A stretch of DNA of 34,269 nt, taken from DATCZB01 sp035513215 (GTDB lineage: Bacteria; Pseudomonadota; Gammaproteobacteria; Steroidobacterales; Rariloculaceae). Positions 5,802 to 14,725 of the stretch are shown one piece after another. The DNA lies in the NCBI GenBank assembly GCA_035513215.1, contig DATKCK010000036.1, forward strand, positions 1 to 34,269, in the 5' to 3' direction. A program made the translations under genes and the position numbers. The stretch's first letter is position 1. Each line of letters opens with the position of its first letter. A model generated the notes under the pieces. The model did not search any database. It had not been told where the DNA came from and saw only the letters and a list, made by a program, of their open reading frames with translations.

Positions 5802-8800
5802 TTACAGCGAGATCGACAGGCCGACATAGTAGCGACGGCCGAACTGATCGTAATTGCTGCTCGTCGAGCCGAGCGCATTGTTCGCCGTCGTGGCGCCAAC
5901 GACAGCCGGATCTTCGTTGAACAGATTATCGATGCCGAACCGCAGGCGATAACGGTCGTTGAATGACCAGCTCGAGAAGAGGTCCGTCTCGTCGTGGGCA
6001 TTGACACCGAAATTGGTCGACAGGTTGGATCCGGGAACCGGCAGCAGGCTCGGCATATGCGCCCAGCGTATGCCGACGGACCATGGACCACTGGCGTAGG
6101 TCGCGCTGACGAAGGTCTGGTAGTCGAACGATGAGTTTGACTGTGTGCCCGTGAACTCGATCGGTAGCGCGCCCGGAAATGCCGCTTCCGAAAAGACATC
6201 GAGGATGCTCGCGATCAGGCTCAGATTCAGCGCGCCGCCGTTGTCGAAGTCCCTGCCCCAGTCGAGCTGGATATCGACACCTTCGGACGTCAGCGTACCC
6301 TGGTTGATGTAGCGCGCGTCGAAAGTGCGCGCGGCTCCGAAGTTGCCAGGGGTCAACGGTGTGCCGCCGACATATTCGCGGTTGATCAGGTCGCAGAACC
6401 GGTTGGCGACCGCGAGCTCGGCGCCCGTGTAGGTACCCGGCGCCGATGCGATCAGCGGGTTGTAAACCGGATCCAGGCGCTGCTGGTAGACCGCTGCGTG
6501 CGACGGCGTCTCGATGGCGTTCGCGAGCTCGATCTCATAGAAATCGATCGCGAGCGTCACGCTGTCGAAGTTCAGGACCATGCCGAAGGTATAGGTCTCG
6601 GCCGTCTCCGATCCGAGGTCCGGGTTGCCTTCGGTCACTCCAATGGTGATGGGGAAATTGAAGTTGCCGCCGAAAACGTTCCAGGCCCAGTCGTTGGCGC
6701 TCGGCTGGCCAGGCTCATAGAGCGACGGCGGCGCGCCGTCCCGGACCATGAGCTCCTGACACAGGAGCTGCAGGTTGAACCGGTTCGGATTGCCGGCAAT
6801 GTTGCCCCAGGACTACGTCTGCGGCCAGTTGCCGCAGGCATCCTGCGCACCGAATTCGAGGATGCTTCCGCCCAGAGGCGTGAAGAGCTCCGTGACATTC
6901 GGCGCGCGGGTCGCGACCTGGCGCCCGCCGCGGAACCGCAGGCGATCGTTCACGTCCCAGTCGAACAGGAACTTGTACGTTTCCTCGGACCCGACCGTGC
7001 TGTACTCCGAGAAGCGGACGCCGGGTACGACTTCGAACGACTGAACGACCTGCGGTCGCTGACGAGCGGAATCGCGATCTCGCCGAAGATCTCCTTGACA
7101 TCGGTCGTGCCGTCGACGGTGACCGGCAGAATGATGTTTTGCACGACGTTCGGGAAATCCTGGTTGGCATTGAAGCCCGAGTCCGGATCGAAGGCGAACT
7201 CCTCCTCGCGGCTGCCGATGCCGAGCGCGAACAGCACTTCGCCCGCCGGCAGGTCGGCGAGCCCGCCCGAGACCGTCGCCTCGACGATATCCTGAGTCAG
7301 CGTCGTCACGGAATTCATGCGCAGAACGACATAGTCCGAGCAGTCCTTCGACACGAACGGCGTGTTGTTGGGGTCTCCGTTCTCATCGAATATCGGCAGG
7401 CCCGACGTGCAGTGACCCGTCACGGCCAGCGGGAAGAATCCCGGCAGCGAGGAGATGTCGAAATCCCTGCCATAGTGATCAGCGTTGAAGAGGTTTTGTA
7501 GTCTGGGCAGATAGGGAAAGCCTTCGGGCTGATGTGCGTTCACGGTCGTCTTGCCGTGCGACGCGAAGGCATTCCAGTACCAGTCTCGATCGTTGACCCT
7601 GGCCTCACCTTCGGGGCCGCCGACGACCTGGTAGAGGTTCGTCGTCGTCTGCGTCTCGAAGTTCTCGAGATAGTCGAGGCCGCCGACGTAGATCCATGGC
7701 TCATCGTTATCCGGGCGCGCATTCAGCAGATCCGCGAGCGCGGAGGACACGGGATGGTGGGCGAACCCCGCAGGCCCGTTGCCGAAGTCCGGCGAATCCG
7801 GATCGTCGTATTGCGGATTGTAGGGAATCGTCGGCGACCAGACGTTGAAGACACCGGACGTGAAGCCTTGCGCGCTCGCGTAGACCTGCGAGAAGCGCAT
7901 CTCGCCGAACAGCGAGATATTGTCCGTCAGCGCGAAATCTGCGTTACTGAAGACGGAGTAGCGTTCCAGCGGGAGCTGGAGGAAGTTGTTCTCGAAGTCG
8001 TTGTAGCCGAGCGATTGAATGCCGTTGGTGGGCGGATTGAGCCTGAATCCCGAGCTGTCGTTGAGCGGTCCCGTATAGGGAATGTTCGGGTTCAGGGGAT
8101 TCAGTGGGTCGAATATGTTGCCGTTGGCGTCGATGCCGTAGGTCGCACCGAGGCGGGCGGGCGCGCCTAGCGGCGCGTTGGCAGCGGACACTTGATACTG
8201 CGCGATGTTCGAGCTGCCGATGCCACCGGCGTTCGTGCCGGGATCGGACCATCCGCGAACGCGCCAGCGCGGTCCCTGCCGTAAATGATCTCGCGCCGGC
8301 TGTAATCGGCGCCGAGCATGATGTTGCCCGCGCCGCCGGCATAATCCGTGCCGAACAGGCCGTTGATCGACACCTCGGCGCCGTCGCCTTCCTCGCTGAC
8401 GCCGTACTGGCTGCTGAACGCGAAGCCTTCGAAGTCATCCTTGAGAATGAAATTGACGACGCCCGAAATCGCATCGGCGCCGTAGACGGCCGCTGCGCCG
8501 CCCGTGATGACCTCGACGCGATCGATGGCCGCGGCGGGAATCGTGTTGAGGTCGACGACGAGGAAGCCGTTGACCGGCTGCACGCGCCGGCCGTTGACCA
8601 GGATCAGGTTGCGGTTCGTGCCGAGGCCGCGAAGATCGAGAGTGGCCGCTCCCGGAGCCGAGGATGCGGAAGGGAAAGGTGTATTCGCGGGACTGTTCGA
8701 GGCCTGCGTGCCGGCCGTGTTGAACTGCGGCAGCTGATTCAGCGCGGCCTCGAGGCCCACATTGACGCGCTCGGAGAACGTTTCGGCTTCGATCGTGACG

Positions 8801-8988
8801 ATCGGCGTCTGCGCCTCGAAGTCGCGTCGGACGATGCGCGATCCGGTGACGACGACGGTTTCCTGCGCCGGCGCGTCCTCGGCCGGCACATCCTGAGCAA
8901 GCGCGTCGGTCTCGACGGCCGTGGCGCCGAGAGCAAAAAGGATGGCCTGGGACAGGGCGGCCTTGCGCCCGAATTCGATTGCACGCAT
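5802..8988 (-). pseudogene. TonB-dependent receptor, broken by two frameshifts and one stop
   Basis: Outer-membrane active transporter of the large receptor type. From ATG 8988 (good GGGGGA site) it has a signal peptide, ETVVVTGSRI, and a plug domain with GLGTNRNLILVNGRR, then IDRVEVITGGAAAVYGADAISGVVNFI. The frame is lost near 8262-8275; the next frame continues correctly (WRVRGWSDPGT, then a long barrel section). A second shift near 7046-7056 moves to the third frame (VVQSFEVVPGVRFSEY). An in-frame TAG lies at 6813-6815 (WPQT-stop-SWGN). The barrel end YYVGLSISL stops at 5802. Both shifts are equivalent to the loss of one base. Repairing all three lesions gives 1062 residues, a normal receptor length. 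The substrate is unknown. It could be decay or sequencing error; the in-frame stop favours decay. Confidence 0.85.
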
Positions 8989-9027
8989 CAGAATCCCCCC
9001 GAATTCCTCGTGTGTAATGAACGACAC

Positions 9028-9057
9028 ATTAGTAAACTTGTGATGGACAGAAATCAA
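9028..9057 (-). promoter_or_regulatory. Candidate sigma70 promoter of the TonB receptor
   Basis: On the minus strand TTGATT (9057-9052) and ACTAAT (9033-9028) are 18 bases apart; each matches four of six consensus bases. Initiation would lie about 33 bases before the receptor ATG at 8988. An inverted pair TAATG/CATTA (9015-9019 and 9027-9031) overlaps the -10 and start region and could be an operator. Confidence 0.35.
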
Positions 9058-9101
9058 GCGGCGGCCCTTCGGTTTACCGAATAGGCGGGCTGCCGCCGCT
9101 T
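9056..9101. repeat. Nested inverted repeat in divergent intergenic region
   Basis: AAGCGGCGGC (9056-9065) pairs exactly with GCCGCCGCTT (9092-9101). Inside is a second hairpin, TTCGG-TTTA-CCGAA (9068-9081). It sits next to the candidate -35 of the TonB receptor and upstream of the DUF6152 gene at 9223. No T-tract follows, so a plain terminator is unlikely; an operator or a structured repeat is possible. Confidence 0.5.
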
Positions 9102-9222
9102 CGGAACAAAACGCTGATTGTCGCTTTTTCAACACACCCGGGGCTCGACGCTAGCCTGGTGTAAATGCTGCCGACGTCGCTGAGGTATAGTGGACGAGCA
9201 TCCACTTCGGAGAGGAATCAAG

Positions 9223-9585
9223 ATGCGCGCACTCCTATCGAGCTTGGGCTTCACCGCCATACTGCTATCGACGTCCGCTGCCGCACATCACGGCTGGAGT
9301 GGCAACAACCAGGCGTTCGAGGTCACCGGCACCGTGGTAACGCCGGTCGATCTGTCGGGGCCGCACGCGACGATGCAGGTCCGCGATGCCGAGGGCCAGG
9401 TCTGGGACATCACGCTCGCACCCGCGCCGCGGACAGCTCGTGCTGGTTTGGCCGAGGATACACTCGCCGTCGGCGCCGAGGTGACGCTGACCGGCATGCG
9501 CAGCGACGATGCGGCGAGGTTCGAGATGAAAACTCGCCGCGTCGCTCACAACGGCACGAACTACGACGTCTATCCGCCGCAGTGA
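9223..9585 (+). CDS. DUF6152 family exported protein, divergent copy
   Basis: A 120-residue protein from ATG 9223, chosen for its GGAGAGGAA ribosome site and because the signal peptide starts there (RALLSSLGFTAILLSTSAAA). Cleavage after AAA leaves HHGWSGNNQ. The domain is a reduced DUF6152: GTVVTPVDLSGPHATMQV keeps the Pro-His motif (normally NPH), then VWDITLAP, an alpha turn (ARAGLAEDTL) and GAEVTLTGMRSDD. The gene end (HNGTNYDVYPPQ) is specific to this type. It is followed 56 bp later by a DUF6644 membrane protein, an arrangement often seen for these two families. The function is unknown; periplasmic location is inferred from the signal peptide. Confidence 0.8.
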   Translation: MRALLSSLGFTAILLSTSAAAHHGWSGNNQAFEVTGTVVTPVDLSGPHATMQVRDAEGQVWDITLAPAPRTARAGLAEDTLAVGAEVTLTGMRSDDAARFEMKTRRVAHNGTNYDVYPPQ

Positions 9586-9641
9586 GTCGGGCGCAATGAG
9601 TCGCCTGGCGGGCAGTAGTCCGACCGCCTCAGCCTGACTGC

Positions 9642-10127
9642 ATGCTCGCTTTTCTGAGCTGGCTCGAGGGCTCGGCTCTTGGAATGAGTCTTCGCTCGGC
9701 CGGTGTGTGGACCTACGCCGTTTTCAATCTCGGCCACATCGCGGGCATCGGCACGCTGTTCGGATCCGTGCTTTTGCTCGATCTCAGGCTGCTCGGATGC
9801 TGGCGCGGCATCGGGCTTGCGACGATTTCGCGGCCCTCAGTGCCGCTCGCAATCGCAGGCTTCGCGCTCGCCGTTGCGACCGGCGTTTGCATGCTGACCT
9901 TCAATGCCAGCGAGTACTACGGCAATCCGTTCTTCCTGATCAAGTTTCCCGCGATCGCGCTCGGGCTCGTCAACGTGGTCGTCGTGAGCCGGATGCGTGC
10001 ATGGCGGGCGAGGGCTGAGCGTGAGCTCAGCGCCGGCGAAACGCTGCAGCTTGCGGTCGCGGGCGGCTTTTCACTGGCTTGCTGGGCGACGGCTCTCGGC
10101 GCCGGCCGCATGATCGGTTACTGGTAA
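9642..10127 (+). CDS. DUF6644 family membrane protein
   Basis: A 161-residue inner-membrane protein with about four membrane segments: VWTYAVFNLGHIAGIGTLFG, the run after RPSVPLAIAGFALAVATG, FFLIKFPAIALGLVNVVVV, and LAVAGGFSLACWATALGAG. The N-terminal FLSWLEGSALGMSLR, the intramembrane NLGHI with a His, and DLRLLG are typical of DUF6644. The His in segment one, together with NASEYYGNPFFLIK, would suit heme or quinone contact, but that is conjecture. It comes directly after a DUF6152 gene, so the two may act as a periplasmic/membrane pair. There is no strong ribosome site; ATG 9642 is the first possible start before FLSWLE. Confidence 0.8.
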   Translation: MLAFLSWLEGSALGMSLRSAGVWTYAVFNLGHIAGIGTLFGSVLLLDLRLLGCWRGIGLATISRPSVPLAIAGFALAVATGVCMLTFNASEYYGNPFFLIKFPAIALGLVNVVVVSRMRAWRARAERELSAGETLQLAVAGGFSLACWATALGAGRMIGYW

Positions 10128-10177
10128 GGCGTCGAAGGTCCGGACTCGAAATGCTGCGCGGCGGTGAATAATCGCCG

Positions 10178-10657
10178 TCAGGCGTCCGGCTCGCGGACGC
10201 ACATCGCGAAGCCGTCGATCTGGCGTGAGTTGCTGTAATAGCTGATGCCGCCTGAGAACAGGAAGCCCCAGTAATAGTTGTTCGGGGGTCCCCCAGGCGC
10301 CGGCAAGTTTCCTTTCCGATCAGCCGGCAACGCCTCGAGATTGGTCGAGCTCCATGCGCAGCAGTCGTCGAGCTCGAACGGCCCCCGAATCGACGACGGC
10401 GCCTCCGGATCGTGCAGGGCCTCGAGCTCGACGAGGCTCGGCAGCCGCCAGTCGCTGAAGCCGCCGGTCTCGAGCGTCGCGCAGTGGGCGTCGGCTTCGC
10501 TCCAGGGAGAGACGCCGCCGGTATCCAGAGACCACATCAAGCCATCGATGACCGTGACGTCAGCTGGCATTTCATCCTGGGCCCGGCTCGACCCCAGGCA
10601 CACCGCTCCGAGAACCACAGTCACGAGCAGCCGATACGAATGGGATTTCGTCTTCAT
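10178..10657 (-). CDS. Secreted DUF1566 (Lcl C-terminal) domain protein
   Basis: About 159 residues from ATG 10657 (GAGGCG ribosome site). The signal peptide runs SYRLLVTVVLGAVCLGSSRA. The mature part is one DUF1566 domain: DGLMWSLDTGGVSPWSEADAHC, then GGFSDWRLPSLVELEALHD, and a C-terminal WSSTN, YYWGFLF and FAMCVRE. This lectin-like fold is common in surface or periplasmic proteins and in lipoproteins, but no lipobox is seen here (GAVC does not fit). Cys residues in AHC, DDCC and MCV may form disulfides. It is a single gene, divergent from the operon that starts at 10835 with about 180 bp between. The binding partner is unknown. Confidence 0.75.
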   Translation of the reverse strand: MKTKSHSYRLLVTVVLGAVCLGSSRAQDEMPADVTVIDGLMWSLDTGGVSPWSEADAHCATLETGGFSDWRLPSLVELEALHDPEAPSSIRGPFELDDCCAWSSTNLEALPADRKGNLPAPGGPPNNYYWGFLFSGGISYYSNSRQIDGFAMCVREPDA

Positions 10658-10834
10658 TATCGCCTCATCGCCGCGTCGCCGGCGCACCGCTGTCGCGCTC
10701 GAATCTACCATCGAAGCGGAGTCCTGTCTTGTCCTGTGGCAGCCTCGAATTGCGCCGTATCGGCGATCCTAGTGAATCCTTTTTTTACGCGCTAAACTGC
10801 TTGGCATCCTCGGCCATACTGTTAGTCTCCGACG

Positions 10835-11293
10835 ATGCTGAGCCGACGTGAAGTGCTGCGCAACGGTCTTGCCTTATCGGCAATGAGCGCGTTGCCGGCG
10901 GGCGAGGCCTTCTCGGCACTGCATCTTCGCCTTGCGGCCGGGATTGTCGACGCCAACCTGCCGGCGGCGGCCCGCATGGCAGAGCGCTTCAGACGCGAGT
11001 CGGCGGCTCTGCACGTTTTCGCCGGCGATCCGGGACGGCTCTGGATGAGCGTGATCGAGCCGGCGCTACGCAGGCGGCCCGAGGCGATCGCGGGCTTCAC
11101 CGGCGCAGCAACGCTCTTTTGCTTTCAGTACCTGGCGCAGGGCTATGGGCTCGGGCTTGCGGCGCGGGCCGCGGGTCCCGCAGCACTCGATCGCCTCGAC
11201 GTGGCCGAGCCGGATCTTCTCGATCTGCGAGACCCGCGACTCGCGGATGCCGACACCGTCGTGACCTGGATCCTCGCACCGAAGAGGGGATAA
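10835..11293 (+). CDS. Small Tat-signal protein of the pch-like operon
   Basis: A 152-residue protein starting MLSRREVLRNGLALSAM, a good twin-arginine signal (SRREVL then a hydrophobic segment). The mature part is Ala-rich and largely helical, with no cofactor motif: ARMAERFRRESAALHVFAGDPGRLW, PEAIAGFTGAATLFCFQYLAQGYG, and an end LRDPRLADADTVVTWILAPK. It is the first gene of a tight operon; the flavoprotein gene begins 3 bp after its stop. The flavoprotein has no signal peptide of its own although its cytochrome partner is exported, so this protein could be a Tat carrier or assembly factor for it. That is an inference; no characterised homologue is known to me. Confidence 0.75.
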   Translation: MLSRREVLRNGLALSAMSALPAGEAFSALHLRLAAGIVDANLPAAARMAERFRRESAALHVFAGDPGRLWMSVIEPALRRRPEAIAGFTGAATLFCFQYLAQGYGLGLAARAAGPAALDRLDVAEPDLLDLRDPRLADADTVVTWILAPKRG

Positions 11294-11296
11294 CCC

Positions 11297-12895
11297 ATGC
11301 CGAATCCGCCGCCCGGACTATCGCAACGTCAGTTCGACAACGCACTCGCGCGGCTCGAGGAGATCATCGGCCGCGACTGGGTATTTCGCACGGACGAGGA
11401 CGTCGCGCTGTACCGCGATGCCTATTCGCCGCTCTGGGGCGAAGCCGAGGAACGTTACGCGTCGGCGGCCGTCGCGCCGGTCACGGTCGAGGAAGTGCAG
11501 GATATCGTTCGTGTCGCGAACGAGTTCAGGTTGCCGCTCTATCCGATCTCGACGGGCCGCAATCTGACGTACGGCGGCTCGGCGCCCGTCCATTCGGGCA
11601 GCGTCGTGCTCGATCTGAAGCGCATGAACCGGATACTCGACGTCGACGAGCGCGACAAGACCTGTCTCGTCGAGCCTGGCGTCAGCTACTTCGACATGTA
11701 CCGGTATCTGCGGCAAAACAACATCCGGCTCTGGATCGACACGGCCGATCCCGGCTGGGGCGGGCTCATCGGCAATGCGCTCGATCGCGGCGGCGGTTAC
11801 ACGGGTATCGATTATCGCGATCATTTCGACGCGCATTGCGGAATGGAGATCGTGCTGCCGACAGGCGAGCTCGTGCGCACCGGCATGGGCGCGAACGAGA
11901 AGGCGACGACCTGGCAGCTCTTCAAATATGGCATGGGGCCCTGGATCGACGGCATCTTCTCGCAGTCGAACTTCGGCGTCGTCACGAAGATGGGCTTCTG
12001 GCTCATGGAGGAGCCCGAGGCCGCGAAGCAGGTCAGCATCACGGTACCGCGGCGGGAGGACGTTCACGCATTCGTCGACATCCTGCACAGCCTGATGAGC
12101 GATCACACGATCCCGTCGCAGACGAGCGTCGCAAGTCCGGTCATGAACGGCTCGGCGGATCCGGAGCTCGTGCGGCTTCGAACGTCGGGCGGGGCGTCCG
12201 ATGCCGTCTGGAATCGCTATGCCGATTCGGTCGATCGGCCGTTCTGGAGCTCGACCTTCGTGCTCTACGGCGCGCAGAAGGTGATCGACGCGCAATGGGA
12301 GCATGTGCGGGATCGCCTCGGAGCGATCCCGGGAGTGGTGTTCCGCGAGACGGCGAGCTACGCGTTCCCCCTCAGCGATGAGGAAGCCGAAGCCGTTCCC
12401 GACAAGGCGAGGTACGGCATCCCGTCGCTCAATCTCTTCGGCTCGCGCAACGCGCCGGGCCAGCAGCCGAGCGAGGGCCATCTCGATTTCTCGCCGATGA
12501 TCCGGCCGCGCGGCGAGGAGCTCATCGGCCTTTACGATCTGACCGGCAGGATCTACGGCGAGCTCGGCCTGACCCCGTCGGCCGCCATCGGCATGATGTT
12601 CCATGCGCGGGCGATGATCTGCTTCCATGCCGTGCCGACGTTTCGCAACGCCGAGGACAATCGCCGATCGCGGGCCCTGTTCGAGCGTCTCGTGACCGAG
12701 TGCGCCGAGAACGGCTGGAACATCTACCGGATTCATGCTCATTTCCAAGAGCTCGGCATGTCGATCTACGACTTCAACGATCATGCGCTGCATCGCCTGC
12801 ACGAGACGCTGAAGGATGCGATCGATCCGCGCGGCGTGATCTCGGCGGGCCGCTACGACATCTGGCCGCGGCATTTGCGTGAGGGCAGCGCATGA
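11297..12895 (+). CDS. p-Cresol methylhydroxylase-type FAD flavoprotein subunit (VAO/PCMH family)
   Basis: A 532-residue flavoenzyme that would oxidise a para-alkylphenol at the carbon next to the ring. The N-terminal half is the FAD-binding type 4 domain: APVTVEEVQDIVRVANEF, PLYPISTGRNLTYGG, VVLDLKRMNRIL, and PGWGGLIGNALDRGGGYT with the Gly-rich loop. The C-terminal half is the substrate domain and ends NIYRIHAHFQE ... DPRGVISAGRYDIWP, where Tyr477-Arg478 align with the phenolate-binding Tyr-Arg pair of VAO and PCMH. I could not place the covalent FAD ligand. There is no signal peptide. Its stop overlaps the next ATG by four bases (ATGA), and the next gene is a cytochrome c, as in PchF/PchC flavocytochromes. 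The substrate could be cresol, ethylphenol, eugenol or similar. Confidence 0.85.
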   Translation: MPNPPPGLSQRQFDNALARLEEIIGRDWVFRTDEDVALYRDAYSPLWGEAEERYASAAVAPVTVEEVQDIVRVANEFRLPLYPISTGRNLTYGGSAPVHSGSVVLDLKRMNRILDVDERDKTCLVEPGVSYFDMYRYLRQNNIRLWIDTADPGWGGLIGNALDRGGGYTGIDYRDHFDAHCGMEIVLPTGELVRTGMGANEKATTWQLFKYGMGPWIDGIFSQSNFGVVTKMGFWLMEEPEAAKQVSITVPRREDVHAFVDILHSLMSDHTIPSQTSVASPVMNGSADPELVRLRTSGGASDAVWNRYADSVDRPFWSSTFVLYGAQKVIDAQWEHVRDRLGAIPGVVFRETASYAFPLSDEEAEAVPDKARYGIPSLNLFGSRNAPGQQPSEGHLDFSPMIRPRGEELIGLYDLTGRIYGELGLTPSAAIGMMFHARAMICFHAVPTFRNAEDNRRSRALFERLVTECAENGWNIYRIHAHFQELGMSIYDFNDHALHRLHETLKDAIDPRGVISAGRYDIWPRHLREGSA

Positions 12896-13275
12896 GGCCG
12901 TCGATCGCGCTGGCCGCGCTGATTGCGAGCGTGCCTGCAAGCGCACAGGACGAGACCCCGCCGATCGCCGCGTGGAGTCGGACGGCGGCCGTCAGCGAGA
13001 CGGCCGGCACGTTGTCGGAGCGCGGTGCCGCGGTCTTCAACAACTGGTGCGACGCCTGTCATCGCAACGCCGAGCAGAACGCGCCCGGCACGCGCTCGCT
13101 CGAGCTCAAGTATCGCGGGGAGCTGCCGGCGCCTCTCGAGGATCGCACCGACCTGACGCCGGCGCTGATCGAGCTCTATGTCAGGAACGGTGTCGCGACG
13201 ATGCCGTTTTATCGCAAGACCGAGATCAGCGACGAGGATCTCGCGGCATTGTCGGCGTATCTTGCAGACGATTAG
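12892..13275 (+). CDS. Cytochrome c subunit partner of the PCMH-type flavoprotein
   Basis: A 127-residue periplasmic class I cytochrome c. The signal peptide RPSIALAALIASVPASA is cleaved near AQDE. The heme motif CDACH lies at residues 53-57, and the likely axial Met is Met104 in VATMPFY, with a preceding LTPALIELYVRNG helix typical of small c-type cytochromes. Its start overlaps the flavoprotein stop, so translation is coupled and equal amounts are expected. By analogy with p-cresol methylhydroxylase it takes electrons from the FAD of the flavoprotein and passes them to a soluble carrier. A region between heme and Met (LKYRGELPAPLEDRTD) replaces the usual loop. Confidence 0.9.
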   Translation: MRPSIALAALIASVPASAQDETPPIAAWSRTAAVSETAGTLSERGAAVFNNWCDACHRNAEQNAPGTRSLELKYRGELPAPLEDRTDLTPALIELYVRNGVATMPFYRKTEISDEDLAALSAYLADD

Positions 13276-13284
13276 GAGTCGAAG

Positions 13285-14658
13285 ATGGTGAGACGCAAGA
13301 TGGTGAGACGCATCAGCGTCATCGGTGGCGCCGTTTGCGCGTTCACAATTGCGCTCGCCTGGGCCGCGCCGTCGGTCTATCCGACCGGCACGACCGTTTA
13401 CGATCCGGATCGCGCCTTCGGCGGCTATACGGTGCTGAGTCCGCTCGGCGAGGGCGCGGCCGTCGTCATCGACATGAACGGCAATGTCGTCAAGTCCTGG
13501 GACGGATACACGCTTTCGGCCGGCGGGCCGGCCCGGATTCTTCCGGGCGGCTACGTGATTGCACCGGTCGGCGCCAACCCGCCGAAGCAGGAATCGCTCG
13601 GGCTCGTCGGGAAGGATATCGACGGCAACGTCGTCTGGGAATTGAATCGCAACGAGCGTATCGAGACCGGCGACGGCGAGACGATCTGGTCGCTGCGCCA
13701 GCATCACGACTGGCAGCGCGAAGATTTCCCGGCGGGGTATTACTCGCCCGGCCCGACGCCGGCCGTCACGGGTGCCAATACGCTCGTGCTGACGCATACG
13801 ACGCGCATGAACGACAAAGTCGCGCCCGGCAGAGAGATCGAGGAGGACCGGATCATAGAGGTGAACGGCGCCGGCGAGATCGTCTGGGAATGGATCGCCG
13901 GCGATCACATCGATGCGTTCAGGTTCAGCGACGCGGCGCGCACGTCGATTGCGACGCCTGCCGGCCCCGGCCGCGGCGCCTACGACTGGTTTCATATCAA
14001 CTCGGCGACTTACGTCGGGCCGAACCGGTTCTTCGACGCGGGCGACGCGCGCTTCGCACCGGAGAACGTCATCATCAGCAGCCGCCAGTCGAGCATCGTC
14101 GCGATCATCGACCGCGACGGCGATATCGTCTGGCAGTTGGGCCCCGATTTCAGCGCGACGCCCGCGCTTCTGCGAATTCGTCAGATCATCGGCCAGCATC
14201 ATGCGCACTTCATACCGCAGGGGTTGCCCGGCGCCGGCAACATGCTGATCTTCGATAACGGCGGCTCGAGCGGTTACGGCAGCCCGAGCCCAATCGCGCC
14301 GGGCGGCTCAGGCATCTACGCGCGCGCGACATCGCGCGTCGTCGAGATCGATCCGGTGACGCTCGAGCTCGTCTGGTCCTACGCTGGCCCGAACTTCTTC
14401 AGCACGAACATCAGCGGCGCGCAGCGTTTGCCGAACGGCAACACGCTGATCACCGAAGGCGCGGGCGGGCGCCTGTTCGAGGTCACGGCCGAGGGCGACA
14501 TCGTCTGGGAATACATGCACGGGGTGTTTTCGGGCGCGCGTCAGTCGAACGCCGTCTATCGCGGCTACCGGCTGCCGTACGACTGGATTCCGCAGCTCGA
14601 AGTCCCCGACGAGGTCGCCGTGACGCCGCCGCCCCTCGGCGAGTTCAGGGTGCCGTGA
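13285..14658 (+). CDS. Arylsulfotransferase (ASST)-like beta-propeller protein
   Basis: A 457-residue exported protein. Six repeats of a blade motif are visible: NGNVVKSW (65-72), DGNVVWEL, GEIVWEWIAGD, DGDIVWQLGPD, LELVWSY, GDIVWEYMHG, fitting a six-bladed propeller. His-rich segments common in the ASST family are present: RQHHDW (140-141), YDWFHINS (His237), IGQHHAHF (His305, 306, 308), and SGAQRLPNGNTLI. In ASST a His carries the sulfuryl group from one phenol sulfate to another phenol; I infer but cannot prove this activity here. It begins 10 bp after the cytochrome gene with an AGGAG site. The start carries a tandem 15-base duplication, giving MVRRKMVRRIS. Its place next to a phenol-oxidising enzyme suggests a phenol or aryl-sulfate substrate. 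Confidence 0.75.
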   Translation: MVRRKMVRRISVIGGAVCAFTIALAWAAPSVYPTGTTVYDPDRAFGGYTVLSPLGEGAAVVIDMNGNVVKSWDGYTLSAGGPARILPGGYVIAPVGANPPKQESLGLVGKDIDGNVVWELNRNERIETGDGETIWSLRQHHDWQREDFPAGYYSPGPTPAVTGANTLVLTHTTRMNDKVAPGREIEEDRIIEVNGAGEIVWEWIAGDHIDAFRFSDAARTSIATPAGPGRGAYDWFHINSATYVGPNRFFDAGDARFAPENVIISSRQSSIVAIIDRDGDIVWQLGPDFSATPALLRIRQIIGQHHAHFIPQGLPGAGNMLIFDNGGSSGYGSPSPIAPGGSGIYARATSRVVEIDPVTLELVWSYAGPNFFSTNISGAQRLPNGNTLITEGAGGRLFEVTAEGDIVWEYMHGVFSGARQSNAVYRGYRLPYDWIPQLEVPDEVAVTPPPLGEFRVP

Positions 14659-14725
14659 GGCGCTTGCCGCCACGCGAAGGGCGCTGAGGACGAGGGCGGC
14701 GACGGCGGGAAGCGCGCAGCCTGAT

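Noticed and set aside
10801..10834. TTGGCA as -35 box of the pch-like operon
   Set aside because: No acceptable -10 sequence lies 16-18 bases downstream.
11318..12946. 542-residue open frame opposite the PCMH-type flavoprotein
   Set aside because: Antisense to a recognised family member, biased composition, no start context.
13285..13320. Tat signal in the ASST-like protein because of its repeated Arg-Arg
   Set aside because: The residues after RR do not fit the SRRxFLK pattern; a Sec signal with a basic start is more likely.
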